DNA of 64,000 bases, from assembly GCA_018524725.1 (NCBI GenBank), contig JAEUWP010000459.1, forward strand, positions 62,001 to 126,000, given 5' to 3'. The notes beneath the pieces are model-generated. The model saw nothing but the letters and a program-made list of their open reading frames with translations. It had not been told where the DNA came from and ran no database searches. The stretch comes from Podaxis mareebaensis. Taxonomy: Eukaryota > Basidiomycota > Agaricomycetes > Agaricales > Agaricaceae. Numbering within the stretch: position 1 is the stretch's first letter; each line of letters starts with the position of its first letter. The translations under genes and the position numbers were made by a program. Positions 49,801 to 61,473 of the stretch are shown piece after piece.

Positions 49801-50337
49801 TTTTGTTCGTCTGGGTTCCCCTCAGCTAAAATAGCCTGTGAGCATCTACACACGAGTTAGTTTCATACGACGGACCAATCTTCTTGAGGCGACTCCAGTC
49901 CTCGTCCCTAAACGGAATCCCATTATTCTTGAACACCCATTGATGGACCTATACCAATGTTGTTGACGATGCAATTTGTTTACAGAAGATAGAGGTCAAC
50001 GTACTGATGTTGTCTTGAGGTCAGGTAGGTTCTTCCCTCCTCTATCACTCCCTCCTCCTCCATCACCGTCTCCATCTTTTCCCTTCCCCTCTACGAAGTC
50101 TTGGGTCTGGAACCGGATTTCAACAGTCTTGGATTGTGCGTCATCCGAGTTCTGCAGGAGCTCTCGAAAGACAGTAAATTCTCCAGAATATCTCGCAAGG
50201 ACCTTATCAATCAATGCACGCTGGTTAACCTCCACGGACTCATCATGTCCACTCTCCCACTGCCACACGGAATTGAAGTCAATGTTTGGGTCGGCAGAAA
50301 TGGACAGTGGCGTACTAGTTTGTCTTTCGTGGCCATG
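43841..50337 (-). CDS. Sacsin/NO VEIN-type Bergerat ATPase (DUF3684) with C-terminal HExxH motif
   Basis: A protein of roughly 1,700 residues in about 20 exons. The proposed start at 50337 (MATKDKL) is joined by a 53 nt intron (GTACGC...GGCAG) to WESGHDESVEVNQRALIDK. The Hsp90-like ATPase domain comes first: RYSGEFTVFRELLQNSDDA (helix with the catalytic Glu and the Mg-binding Asn), VFKNNGIPFRDEDWSRLKKI (second motif, with Asn where Hsp90 has Asp), then KIGAFGVG-FYSLFSVTEEPF. DUF3684-type sequence fills the middle, with an acidic/disordered insert (about 44680-45100). The last exons contain IDNDGYCDISGHTQ, then NLTNLHIFYDT, FNRNGSIFLNLRYYE and finally TLAHEIAHNLVQPHNSEHEFYF, with a full HExxHxxxxxH motif at 43934-43966. 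Chaperone-like ATPase activity is inferred from family; the protease-like end is discussed in the findings. Confidence 0.85.
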
Positions 50338-50936
50338 ACACGGGTAGACCGGGAAATGAAACGTTTGCTCTTGGGTAGTTATAGTCTGAGCTATTGTGTG
50401 TTGTATACGTTAGCCTGATGTTGACAGGGATACACATTGTACCTTGAGTCGTGCAAGTGTCACGACCAGGGCTGTGCTGCCATCAGCGGCGAGCAAAAAT
50501 ATTTGCCTTTCCGATTTCAATCAGGTTCAACAGTACACACTGTTCCTCCTCTGGTTCCCCTCAAGTTCACTAATACTGACTAGATTAATCAAATTCGTCA
50601 ATGATATCTACCCAAAAATCTACCAACAATACCAAACATCATTCCTCCAAAAAAAAAAACAAACTAAATGACGAAACAAGAAATGTGTTTGAAAACTAGA
50701 TATTATGATGCAGAAGTGACATGGCTCGACAAGATTGAGAATGCAACCCTGCGATTCGCGGAGTACAGGAATCGGTGGGTATTAAATCGTACTAGATATC
50801 CATATGTCCGTCATGAAGGAGAGTGATGCCGGGGGGACGTGGGTGAAGGGTTATGTATGGGTATACTGAACAGAGCGATATCCAGTGGAAAGTATCATAG
50901 AAGATTAAAATAAATAAAAAAACTGTCTCCTATGTT
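50338..50936. other. AT-rich intergenic region, 599 bp
   Basis: Upstream region of the sacsin-like gene and 3' flank of the chitin synthase gene. It contains an A run at 50650-50659. No gene is supported. Confidence 0.45.
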
Positions 50937-53900
50937 TCAAAATCTGGTGGAAGGACCCAAAGGGCCTAGTGGACCGTATCGCTCGCCAGGACCGCTACGT
51001 CCCATAGGTCGTGGTGGTTCACCACTCAGATGAATCATTGGCGATGTTGGGGATAAGGCATCACTGATTGATGGTGGAACATGGCCTGGGCCAGGTGAAG
51101 CTGCTCGAGTCAAAGGAGCGTACCCACTGCCAGTAACACCAGCCAACTGTGTGGAAGAACCTGTATCGGATAATTGGTAACGAGGTGCATAAGTGGAAGT
51201 AGGAGGAGTAGGCCGGTCGTCGAAGCCAGTTTCCAACATCGCCTCGAGTTCTGCTGCATCAACGGTTTTAGCATTCTGTAGGGCCTGACTTGGTACGTTC
51301 AGGCCGACAGGAGGTGGTGGATATTGAGTGTTATGCTCATTGTAACCCCCAATTTGAGGACCCCAATGGTCGTCGTCAGAAGAACCAATTGAGAGGGTAT
51401 CCGATCCATCGTATTGACTGCGGGTATCGGTTCGGACGCTGAGGAGATCACCGTCCCCTGTAAAGTATCCAGACGGGTGTGCACGCTCGAACTCTCTGCG
51501 TCGCCTTTCTTCGCGTCGAAGTTTTCGCAGACGCGAGCGTTCCCAATCCTCCCAACGGCGCATTGGAACTGCGGGTCCACTTTTGCTCCCACCTCCATCT
51601 CCATGTCCTTCTCCCTTGGCTTCGCCTTCGACTTTTCTGTGAAAAGTATTAGGAAGAAATCTCACATGAAAAGTTTGTGTGGACATACCTGGTTTCACCC
51701 CACGAAAAATCATCAAAATGCCAGAAAGCATAGACTGGAAGGACGAAGTTCCATATCGGTAGGGCAGCAAGATAAATAAACATCCAGAAGACATAGATAA
51801 GTTTGCGTGTTGTAAGGAGGATGAGGATCGCAGGAAGACCGAGGACAGCAATGAGCAGCATAAGCGGAATGGCTTCTTCAAAAGTATTGGGAGGGTTGAT
51901 TCCCATGCCGATCACGAGGGCGTAAGTCAACGTGATGGCGATGGGCAGAACTACAGTGCCAAGGAGGTCCATGAAAACAACAAATTGCATACTGAAACAA
52001 AAAGTGCCACAGAGATTCCGGACCAATACAAGTTCCATGAGGTTGTGAATAGTGGAGTTGATCCAGCGTCGGCGTTGTGATAACAACACTTTGAAAGTAT
52101 CGGGGACGATCGTACGACAACGGGCTTGGGGAAGGAACATCATTTTGCGGTTGGGGAACGTGCGGAGGAGAATGGTGGTGAGGAAGCGATCTTCTCCTAA
52201 CAGGAGAAGGTTTTTCTGATGCAACGTCGTCACCTCACTTTGACTGTATTCTTTGACAATTTCAGGTTTAACAATCAGAGGAACCCAATCATCTCCTGAA
52301 GATTTGCGCGCCTTGAGCCTGAACATTGAAAAGCACCCTGGCAGACAAGAAACACCACCAAAGACGGATTCGAATGCTTTGGCAAGGTGGTGTGAGATGA
52401 AGTACTCGAACACCTGAATCGCTGTCACCCATGATTGACGCTTGTTGGCAATGCGAGTTTCACCGCATACACCCATGATCATTTGGTCATGGTGCATACA
52501 GTTGACAAGATATCCCAGGGATTCTGGGAAGACTTTGGTGTCGGCATCCACCTGTGGGGTGTACATTAGCAAAGTACAAGGAATCATTCCAATACCACCT
52601 TACCATCAGGCAAACCTCGAAGAAATCTGGGGTTACACCCATCAAGACGTGGATTTTGCGAAAAAGGTCGAAATCGAGAGGAGTCATCCGGTCGTTATAG
52701 GTCACACGAGAGAAGAAATTCATGAGGATGAGTTGACTGTCGCGCTTGCCCCGATTCCCCGGTTTCTTGTCGGTAGTGGCTTCAGCCTCAGTTCCACATT
52801 TCACAACAATTACAGTTGGAGTGCGTCGGCCAGCAACAGCTAGAAGGAAAAAGAGTAAGATCTGACCGAGAAGAGGTGGCAACGAGACTTACTATAATGA
52901 CCTGCATAAACCATAGCACGATTGTGTGCCTTTGCACCCGAGCCAACGGCGTTGTAGCTCATCGGAATAGGGTTGCCGAATCGTGGATCCGCTTCAAGGA
53001 GACCAACACAAATATCGGGTGTGCTGCGTTTTTCGCCTGCACCCGTAATCATGCCATCAGCCACCACAAATAGCAATTTCCTCGCGTCGGAGTATGTTGT
53101 TGTTGAAATTGAGTCGAGTGTGGTACGCAGTGATTCCTCGCCTTCGGAATAACAGGTCACAAGGCATACAGCGAAAAGCTCCGCGCCAATCTGAGCCAAA
53201 CTCATGATAGGTGCCGAACTATCGGGATTTGTCAGTGTTGCGCTGGATGACGAGGCAATTGATTTTGGCCCTTTATAAAGCTTTTTGCTAACACCGTTAG
53301 CCCAGGGGGCCGTCCCGTTCTTGTTATCGATAGATACGTTGGCGCCTTCTGGCATAACCGCGGGGCTGATAGCTGAGCGATTCAGGTCTTGACTCGTGGG
53401 TGGACCAGCCAAGCGCTCCGACATAAACCAATTGAAAACGCACGCCATGATGAAGCGGACAAATACAAGCCCAAGGATAACGATGAGGCCGGTATATAGG
53501 AAAAGTGAAGACACAAAGCAACCAGGTGTCACTTTGTCAATATTCCCGGCGTAATAGCGTTCCTTCAAACACGGGACGGCGGACCTGAGATCGGCTCGGT
53601 TGTAAAACAGTCGCGTGGCGTCTTTGCCCATTTTTGTCGATTGCTTCTCCAAGACGGTGCGCAAAGCCCTGTCGACACTATCGGAAGGGATTTCTCGAGG
53701 ATGAAGAGTGAGATAAGGATTCATGTTAAGGACGGCACCATCCAAAACGAAATAGTCACGCAGTTCAGACACCTGATCCCATGAGTAACCGGCCAGACGC
53801 CGCGTGTTGAAAAGGGAGAGTTTCTCGTAAGTGGCAGGGGAACTGATGGAAGGAAGCGGACAAGGGGTACTGGAGGAGCAGGGTGCATCCAACGCTATCC

Positions 53901-54510
53901 GAAAATTCAAGCCTTGGCATGACTCGAACTGCGAAGCGTCGCGTTGGAAGAGAGTAGTGATGTCCTGCCCAGGAGATCGGGATAGACGGATGAAGTCGAC
54001 ATCGTCGGTGGAACGAGCTGAAGTCACATTATATATGACACCTCGAATGCCAAGAGTTCCAGGGGTAGACCCCACCCGGATGAATCGAGCATCAGAATTG
54101 GCGTTCTCAGGACACAGCACCTTCTGAAAACCGACTGTCGCAAACCCTACGACCGCACATAGGACAGCAATGATGAAACAGAGAGCAATTTTCTCTCTCC
54201 ATGCCTGTCTCACATTAGGATCTTTCATACCACCGACCGAGCTCAAAAGGACATCGGGTGCCCAAAATGTGACAACTCGGGAAAATATCCGCCAGGACGT
54301 CGAACCATTGTAACTGGAAGCACTTGGTGTTGGACTCGAAGTGGAAGTCGAAAGAGTGGGTGGATTAATTAGTGGAACGGGTGCGACGCTTCTCTCCGGT
54401 CGTGTAAGAGTCTTTGCTCGGCGAATGGTTGCGCCAGAAAGTGGAGGTTGTCTTGCAGTGGGTATTGGGACATCGGTGACTTCGTGATTTGCGTGGAAAC
54501 GAGGGGCCAT
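50937..54510 (-). CDS. Chitin synthase, class IV type
   Basis: Plasma-membrane processive glycosyltransferase making chitin from UDP-GlcNAc. The start at 54510 opens a disordered N terminus, then paired helices ([48 protein letters not shown]). The catalytic part runs [36 protein letters not shown], then [16 protein letters not shown] (about 52550-52590), [45 protein letters not shown] and [17 protein letters not shown] (the QRRRW product-binding motif). Three or more helices follow ([39 protein letters not shown]). A variable tail ends LGPSTRF at 50937. There is no myosin head. The organisation and length fit the class IV (yeast Chs3-like) group. Confidence 0.94.
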
Positions 54511-54856
54511 GGGAAGAAAAGATTGTGGGTGCGCGTGCAGCTGCAGTCACGGAGAACTGTAGCGAGAGGCAGGCCTGCTGTTAAATAAGTGAGATTTTAG
54601 GAGGGCAAGGGCCGGAGACAGCGAGGACGACGAGGGAGAAAACAAGCTGGGCTGGGAAGCGAATACAGAACTGAGGGACGTTGCCAGCAGTGACAGGTCA
54701 CGCTGCTGTCACATCATTGTCTACCGAATGCCGGAATGCTGATGGATCAGATCTATCAGATCCAAGCAACGGTGCGCGTCTGAGGGCTGCCAAGGATCAT
54801 TCCCCAGGGTACTAAAGAACTGGATAACCTCATGCCTGCAATGGCAGCAGCGAGAG
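54511..54856. other. Promoter side of the chitin synthase gene
   Basis: 346 bp between the chitin synthase start and the left end of the Tc1/mariner-like element. Nothing specific was recognised. Confidence 0.4.
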
Positions 54857-54858
54857 TA

Positions 54859-54886
54859 CAGTCGTGGACAATCAAACTCGACAAGT
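54859..54886 (+). repeat. Left terminal inverted repeat of the Tc1/mariner-like element
   Basis: A 28 bp end beginning CAGTCGTGGACAATCAAAC. It matches the inverse of 56071-56098 with one mismatch. TA precedes it at 54857-54858. Confidence 0.9.
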
Positions 54887-55049
54887 CCCGTATCTCAGGA
54901 TCGGCTCGTTGAATCTCTGAGACTTTCTGGCAGATGACTCAGATTTATGAAATACGTTGAAAAACACATCTTTCGGAATATTCCCATGCCTTTTTGACCT
55001 GTGCCAAAATTTTTTGGATTTTTCTCGGTCTGTAACTAGTGATAAGTCA

Positions 55050-55759
55050 ATTGCCTTGACCAGTTATAGCATCAAGGTGCATCATTGCCTGCCTCGAAAT
55101 GGCTCAGTGACCCTTCTGCTTGCAAACAGCCCATGCGGCAGCTCTCCCTGTCAGGCCAATCCGGTATGCACTCATAAACTGCCAGGAGCGGTCGACGAAA
55201 TGCCTGATGACATCTACTGGGCATGAGTCAAATGCCTCATATGCAGCTTTCTTCGCATCTTCAAAGGTCTTCTTTGGGGCCTGTCAGTAGCAGTACTTTG
55301 CCCACCCTCAATACTAGACAGAGCTTGTCAGAACAAATAGCAAATATATTTGAGGTCTCACCATCTCAATCAGGTTCAATTCACAGTGAAATCTTGGTAA
55401 AAAGATGCATTCATGACCTGCATCATGAATAGCCTTCTCAAGCATTGATTCCTGGTTTGTGAAATCATCCTGCTTGCTGAGTAATCGTGCCATGCAACAA
55501 TCAGTGTTGTCTCATGGACAGACAGGGGAGCATTTGGCTCTCAAGCCTGAGACATCGAATCCACGTTCTTCGAGTGTCTTTCATCAACTTCTCAAGGTTC
55601 TGATGGTGCTGTCACCATCAATTCAGCAGATACACCTTGATTTGCTGGCATATTAGTGGGCTTCTCGCAAGCAACTGAAGGCAGTGATGGATCACTGGGC
55701 AGTGTAGACTGAGTTCTGAGGCCAACGAGGTTTCATTTGACCTTCTTTTTTGGTGGCAT
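55050..55759 (-). pseudogene. Decayed Tc1/mariner-type transposase
   Basis: Read on the minus strand. MPPKKKVK is followed at once by a stop, then an Ala/Ser/Pro-rich leader. A C-terminal half starts near 55565 with RGFDVSGLRAKCSP. LLSKQDDFTNQESMLEKAI, then FHCELNLIEM follow, where the Glu is the expected last acid of the DDE triad. A 48 nt GT..AG intron (about 55314-55361) leads to Y-stop-GWAKYCYRQAPKKTF. Then come DSCPVDVIRHFVDRSWQFM and LTGRAAAWAVCKQKGH-stop. At least three in-frame stops are present. Two look like W or R codons changed to TGA. The region encoding the first two catalytic acids is absent. Confidence 0.8.
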
Positions 55760-56070
55760 GGGGCAGATATGGGTGGTAAGGTACTTTGTATCTGAATTGT
55801 TGGTAATTTAATTACACCATATCCGCTCGTTAGTTTTTGGTGATTTATTGGTATCAGACCTTGCTCCCCAAAAGGAGTTGATTCCGCATATTTTCAGATT
55901 TCTCCATAATTTTTCTGACATTTTGCCAAATTTTCAGCACATCATCACCTTATTTGGACATTTCCGGTGGAACGGCTCGTTGGTTTCATATAATTTAAGG
56001 TTCATCAGATAGCTCTCATCAAATAGAACCGTTTCCAAGTGTTTTTGGAAAAAACTATGACTTTTACCAA

Positions 56071-56098
56071 ACTTGTCGATTTTGATTGTCCACGACTG
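56071..56098 (-). repeat. Right terminal inverted repeat of the Tc1/mariner-like element
   Basis: Inverse complement of the left end with one mismatch over 28 bp, followed by TA at 56099-56100. Confidence 0.9.
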
Positions 56099-56324
56099 TA
56101 GCAAGTCTCAGTCTGACACTTCATGAACCACAATCATTTTTCAGAGCTTGATGATACGGAAGATTGACCGGAAACAGTGGGAAGCCCTCGCCCGATAAGA
56201 TTCAGACTGATGTTTGTCCGGAACACGGCTGACAAACAAAGCCTCTGTCGTCCCAAGTTAAACTGGTTTTCGAGCCAACACGTCGACCATGCAGAACTAA
56301 GAAATTCTTCACATATCGACATCA

Positions 56325-59300
56325 ATGTCCTTCACAAAGTCCAAACTCAAGCTCGCCCGCGACTCTATCGGAAAGAAAGATTATGCAGTCGCTCGTGATG
56401 CTGCAACCCAAGTCCTAGACTATGAACCAGAGAATTACACCGCGTCCGTGTCGATTGTTCGTTTCCCGGGCGTAATATAACTGAACAATATTCCAGACAT
56501 GTTTTTCTTGGGTTAGCCCTTCTGAAGCTTGATCAACTCGATGAAAGCGAACAAGTAATCTACGTCACTCCATTCGCAGAGGCAGAGAACTGATCCCCAG
56601 CAGATCTATCGCAAAGCCATTGATCTAGCCCCGGAGCAGATCCTTGCCTGGCAGGCACGTCACTCTTCACGCCGCATCCGGGTACTTCACTAACTTTCTC
56701 TTCAGGGTTTATCACAGTTTTACGAACAGGTCGGCAAACAGGACAAACTACTCGAAACTCTTGAAAACCTTGCCCGACTTCACCTGAAGGGGTAGGCCCC
56801 AAAACATGCCTCGGCCGAACAGTGCAGCCTAAGACTTCTTCTAGTGATGATCCAACCAAGACCGCAGAAGCTGTGAAAAAGATCATTGACGTTTCCCGAG
56901 ACCTACACGATCGAGCCAAGGTACATCAGATTTGCATGACCTCTGGAAATACTAATGAATCATTAGCTTGTCAAAGCGTTATCGCACCTTTTACCCGACA
57001 GTCCCTTCTACCCCACCTTGTCTAAGTTGCCACCGCCAGACCCAACCAATCCTACGGCAACGACTGTTTCCTACGTCCAAACTGCTGTATACAATGAACT
57101 TCCGATCCTAGAAGAAATGATTGACTTAGTCGAGACGCAAGAAAATATCGACGTGGAAAAAGAGATCGAGCGCAGGAGGACTCGACTGGGTGCCAGTGGC
57201 CCTGAACAGATTAGGAAAGAAGTCGGGAGAGAATTGTGGGCTCAGTCTCGAGTAAGCAACTTCTGCGTCCCGGACGTTACACGGCGACTGACCTTAGCAA
57301 GCATAGCTCCCTCATCTCTACGATCAAGTACTGAATCATCCAAACACCTCTGACGAACTACGTCGAGCAACGGAGTCGAAGCTGTTGCGTTACAAGGCGA
57401 ACTATCTGCACTCATTACCGCCCGCCGAAGAATTCAGAGAACTTAAGCGCAAACTCCGGGAAGAAGTGGATGAACTTGTTCGAGGAGTCATCCTGCTGAA
57501 GATACCCAACGAATTTGCTTGGACCCTATATATGGAAGAACAAGACTGTGAGACAATGAGTGAGTTTTTAATTCCTTCCGTTGATATGCGACCGATTAAC
57601 CCAACTAAGGTGACTACGACTTCGCATTAATGAGACAAATCATCCGGTTGTTACCCAGTTCCGCTCTGGCGAAAGTACTTGCGGGTTATTTGGGGTACAT
57701 TTCAGAACCTATCCTCGACGAGGAACAGAATGAGGAAGAGACGGAAGAGAAACCTATTCAGGATGATGAAGACCCCTTCGATAGCATCATGGTAAACCGA
57801 CCACCTTTTTTGCGGTTAATATTTTTTCCAATATTCTTCCCAGAATGTCTTCTCGGGTTCTCAAGACAAGATATTGATTTGTCGTATCGTTAGTGAAGTC
57901 TATCTCACCGAGGGAGATTACGAGAATGCAAGTAAGGTCACAAAAAATGGTTTGGATTTGCTCGGAAGGATCGAGCAAAATAGTGGGAAGAAGCTGTCTC
58001 GGTACGTGTTCAGTCGATCCGCTAACACCAGTGTTAATCCATCTTTAGAACTCGTGTTGGTTTCCAGGCCACTCTTGCAACGGCACTTGTTCACCTTTTC
58101 CCTCCCAAGCACCATCAGCGAGCTTTACTAATCCTGCACGAAGCACTGCCCATTTCACCGAACAACATCAGATGTCTCTTTGGCCATGCATACGTTCTGC
58201 AACATGCAAAGGATTGGATACACGCAGCTGATTTGTTCGAAAAAATTGCCAAATTACTTCCGAATGACTTGGATGATGGTTTGAAGGCGAGGGAGGAGCA
58301 GGCGTGGTGTCATTGGCAAGCCACACATGATGAAACTGACATTCAGAGCCTCAAAAACGTCCTTGATACCCTCAATGAACTCGAGGGCCGAGAACACGAT
58401 GTTGCTAGGTGTCTTTGGAGAATTGGGAGGTGCTTCTGGGACCAAGGCGGTGAGGCGAACGGACGGCGTATTCACTATGGACGACTGACTATTTCTCCCA
58501 GGAGAGAAGAGAGAGGAGGCTTATTCCTTTTTCATCAATTCTCTCAAGCGCGACTCTTCTTTCGCTCCAGCCTTCACCTCACTTGGTTTTTATTACATGG
58601 AAGTCGCTTCCCCTCCGGATCCTACCCGGGCTTCCAAGTGTTTTCAGAAAGCCTTCGAGCTCGATCCACGGGAAAACGCAGCTGCACGCAAGCTCGCGGA
58701 AGGTTTTGCAGAAGATGGAGAATGGGATCTCGTGGAAGTAGTGGCTAGACGCACCATTGAGGGCGAGGGAGGTGTAGACGCCGGTATCAAGGATTCCGGG
58801 TCTAGTATCACCAAGTTCGTTCCAACGAACGCGTGGGCATGGAAAGCTGTTGGAATCGTTGAAATGGCGAGTCTTCGTGGAATTGATTCGAGTGAATTGT
58901 GCTCATTTTCCATCTCAGAGTCGTCAGAACCATATGCCTGCAATCCAAGCATTTCAAATTGCTCTGAGAGCCGAGCCTGGTGATTCCTTGACCTGGTCCA
59001 GACTTGGGGAGGTATACAGTAAAGCGGGTCGACATGCTGCTGCCATTAAAGCGCTACACCGTGCTCTCGAGCTCGATCCGCAAAACTGGCTGTGCTCTTT
59101 CTTAATCGGCGAAATCAAGAACGAAACCGGTTTATTCCAGGATGCCATTTCAATATTCAATGAACTACTGGCTCACCGCCCCCACGACCTTAGCATCCTC
59201 TCAGCGCTCGCGCGTGCACACCTTTATCTTGGACGGACAGAATCCCAAGGAGGCTATCATATACGAGCCGAGGCATCTTTCTTTCGTGCTATAAGTGTCG

Positions 59301-61388
59301 CCTTGTCAATCGTGGAGAATCATTCAGGTTTCCGAGGTTTAGCATGGAAGGTGATTTCTGATGCTGCGCTCCAACTATGCCGACGCCCAGTGCTTCAAGA
59401 CAAGGTACGGGCTAATGAAATTTCAGGAACCCTCAAGTCCCTTTTATCCACGGAAAACGGAGGTGCTCTTGATTTGCCGTCCCTCGCAGAATTTGAACCA
59501 TCCAACTCTCTTGTGTTTTTGGTCATTTCCATACATGCATGTAATCTCAGACTTGCTCTTAACGCTCCCGCGAGTATTATCCGTGGGAGTGCATGGTATG
59601 ATCTTGCTGTTGGCCTACAACTTTGGTGCAATCACGACGCCGCCCCAAAGCCAAAGGTGGAGAAGAAGATTGTGGAGGCGATTACGAATGCGTTGAAGGA
59701 GTATCCTTCAAATGACTTGTACTGGAATGCGTACGGGAATGCACATTTTTTGGGACATCCCAAGATTGCACAGCATGCTTATATCAAGGCCCTCGAACTG
59801 AGCTCGAAGGTAGGAGCAAGCCGTCGCAGCCAACATTATCATCTGATACGAGCATTTCCACAGAATGTAGTTACATGGACCAACCTAGGGCTCCTGTACT
59901 ACCACCATGGCGATCTGGAGCTGGCGAATGAAGCGTTGTACCGCGCGCAAGTCACTGATCCTGATTATTCATTGGCATGGCTTGGTCAAGCTCTCGTTGC
60001 AACGGCCAACAAGCATGATCTTGAGGCACAGACTGTCTTGACCCACGCTACGACTTTGACTTCCAGTCTTGTAAGCTTTATCGTCACCCTAAATTCCAAC
60101 CAACCTCTCAATTCTGCTGTTCTAGCCTGATATCGATGCAGAATTCGCGCTTCGGGCGTTCTACGAGTCCAAGACCCCGAAACGAAGGACGGAGGATAAG
60201 ATTGACCTCACCCCCTGCTTCTTCGCTTTAGACCGATATTGCTCTCGTCGACCAAACGATGCTTCTGGCCTACACCTCTTCTCTCTCATATGCGAGAGGA
60301 TCGGACACGTCGATTTGGCGATCGACCTGGTCTCACGGGCCATAGCGATCCTCGAAGCTACATATGAGGAGTCAGAAGACGAGACCGTCGAAAGGCAGTT
60401 CACTATTGCGAACACGACATTTGGCCGCCTTCTCCTTTCGACTGGAGAATACAGCCGGTCTGTAGAGTCCTTCCAGACTGCCTTGGGGTTGCTTTCCGGT
60501 GCGGAAGATATGGCCAATGCAAAGGAGACGAAAGTCCTTCGTGTGCAGGCGCAGCTTGGACTTGCCCTGGCATACTTCATGCTTGGGGATTATCAGAGCT
60601 CCTTGAATGCCTCGCAGGAAGCGTTGAATATTGCAGGAGACGATCTGACGATCAAGGGTCCAATCGTAGTTTTACTTGCACAGACCCTTTGGGCACTGGG
60701 GACGGAGGAGACGAGGGAGACGGCAAAGTCACAACTATTGGAATAGTGAGTCTTCATGTCTGGTTGAAAATGGATACTAAAATGCGGTCAAAGCATTGCC
60801 GTAGACCCTGATAACCTCATTGCGATTAACACACTCGCAGGTATGGGTATTTTGACAGGAGACGAAAATCTTATAGATGCGGCGTTATCTGAGGTGCTTG
60901 GGCTACCTATCGACCAGAGGCACGAGCTGGATGCAAATAGAGAGGTGGACTATTTGCTCGTGCAGCACCATTTAAGCCAGGTGTGTCGGCCTTCGCTTGT
61001 CTGGAAGTAAGCTTATACTGAGAGATTGATGCGCTCCACGAAGGGGAGGATCAGCGATGCATTATCGGTGGCTCAGAAAGAGGTATTCTCTGAGCCGGGC
61101 AAACCCGAACCGCGCATACAACTGGCGACTCTATTGATCAGGAAGGGAGAACGCAGGAGTGCGTTCGCGTTACTGGCGGACACAAGCTCTAGCGATAACA
61201 AGGACGACTTACCGTCAATGTCCGCCGCCCTGACCCTTCACTCCGTCGCACTCTGCAGCCCGGATGCATCAGGTCAAGACAAGGCCACAAGTCTTCGCCA
61301 AATTCAGAGAGCAATCATGCTCCGACCATCCAATATGAAATCCTGGCAGGCGCTGGGTTATATCAGATCTTGTATAGCAACAGCATGA
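56325..61388 (+). CDS. SKI3/TTC37-type TPR protein of the Ski complex
   Basis: The scaffold of the cytosolic Ski complex, which feeds mRNA to the exosome for 3'-5' decay and helps quality control of stalled ribosomes. The start at 56325 gives SFTKSKLKLARDSIGKKDY, ARDAATQVLDYEPENY, joined to VFLGLALLKLDQLDESEQ, a first TPR pair. Many TPR units follow: IYRKAIDLAPEQILAWQ, QAFQIALRAEPGDSLTWSRLGEVY, AIKALHRALELDPQNW, NVVTWTNLGLLYYHHGDLELANEALYRAQVTDPDYSLAWLG, and PSNMKSWQALGYIRS at the end. The gene spans 5.1 kb with more than 12 introns; its length (about 1,400 residues) is typical. The Tc1/mariner-like element ends 226 bp upstream of the start. It converges on the LETM1 gene with an 85 bp gap. 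Confidence 0.88.
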
Positions 61389-61473
61389 AATCTTTAGCAC
61401 GAGGGGTGATTGGGATAAAATAGCGCTATATGCAGAATATATATAATTAGGTGCAAGGTGCGGCGTATTATGT

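Larger units (their letters stand above)
54859..56098 (-). mobile_element. Tc1/mariner-like element, internally deleted (1,240 bp)
   Basis: Both ends carry matching terminal inverted repeats beginning CAGTCGTGGACAATCAAA and both are flanked by TA (54857-54858 and 56099-56100), the target-site duplication expected of Tc1/mariner transposons. Inside, the minus strand holds pieces of a DDE transposase gene: a start MPPKKK near 55759 and a C-terminal part. The central catalytic region is missing and the remaining frame has several stops, so the element is non-autonomous. It sits in the divergent region between the chitin synthase and SKI3 genes, where it could affect either promoter. Confidence 0.88.

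Noticed and set aside
50338..50530. Upstream exon for the sacsin-like gene in the frame reading LLAADGSTALVVTLARLK
   Set aside because: That frame has no ATG before a stop, whereas the MATKDKL exon with a short intron gives a complete start.
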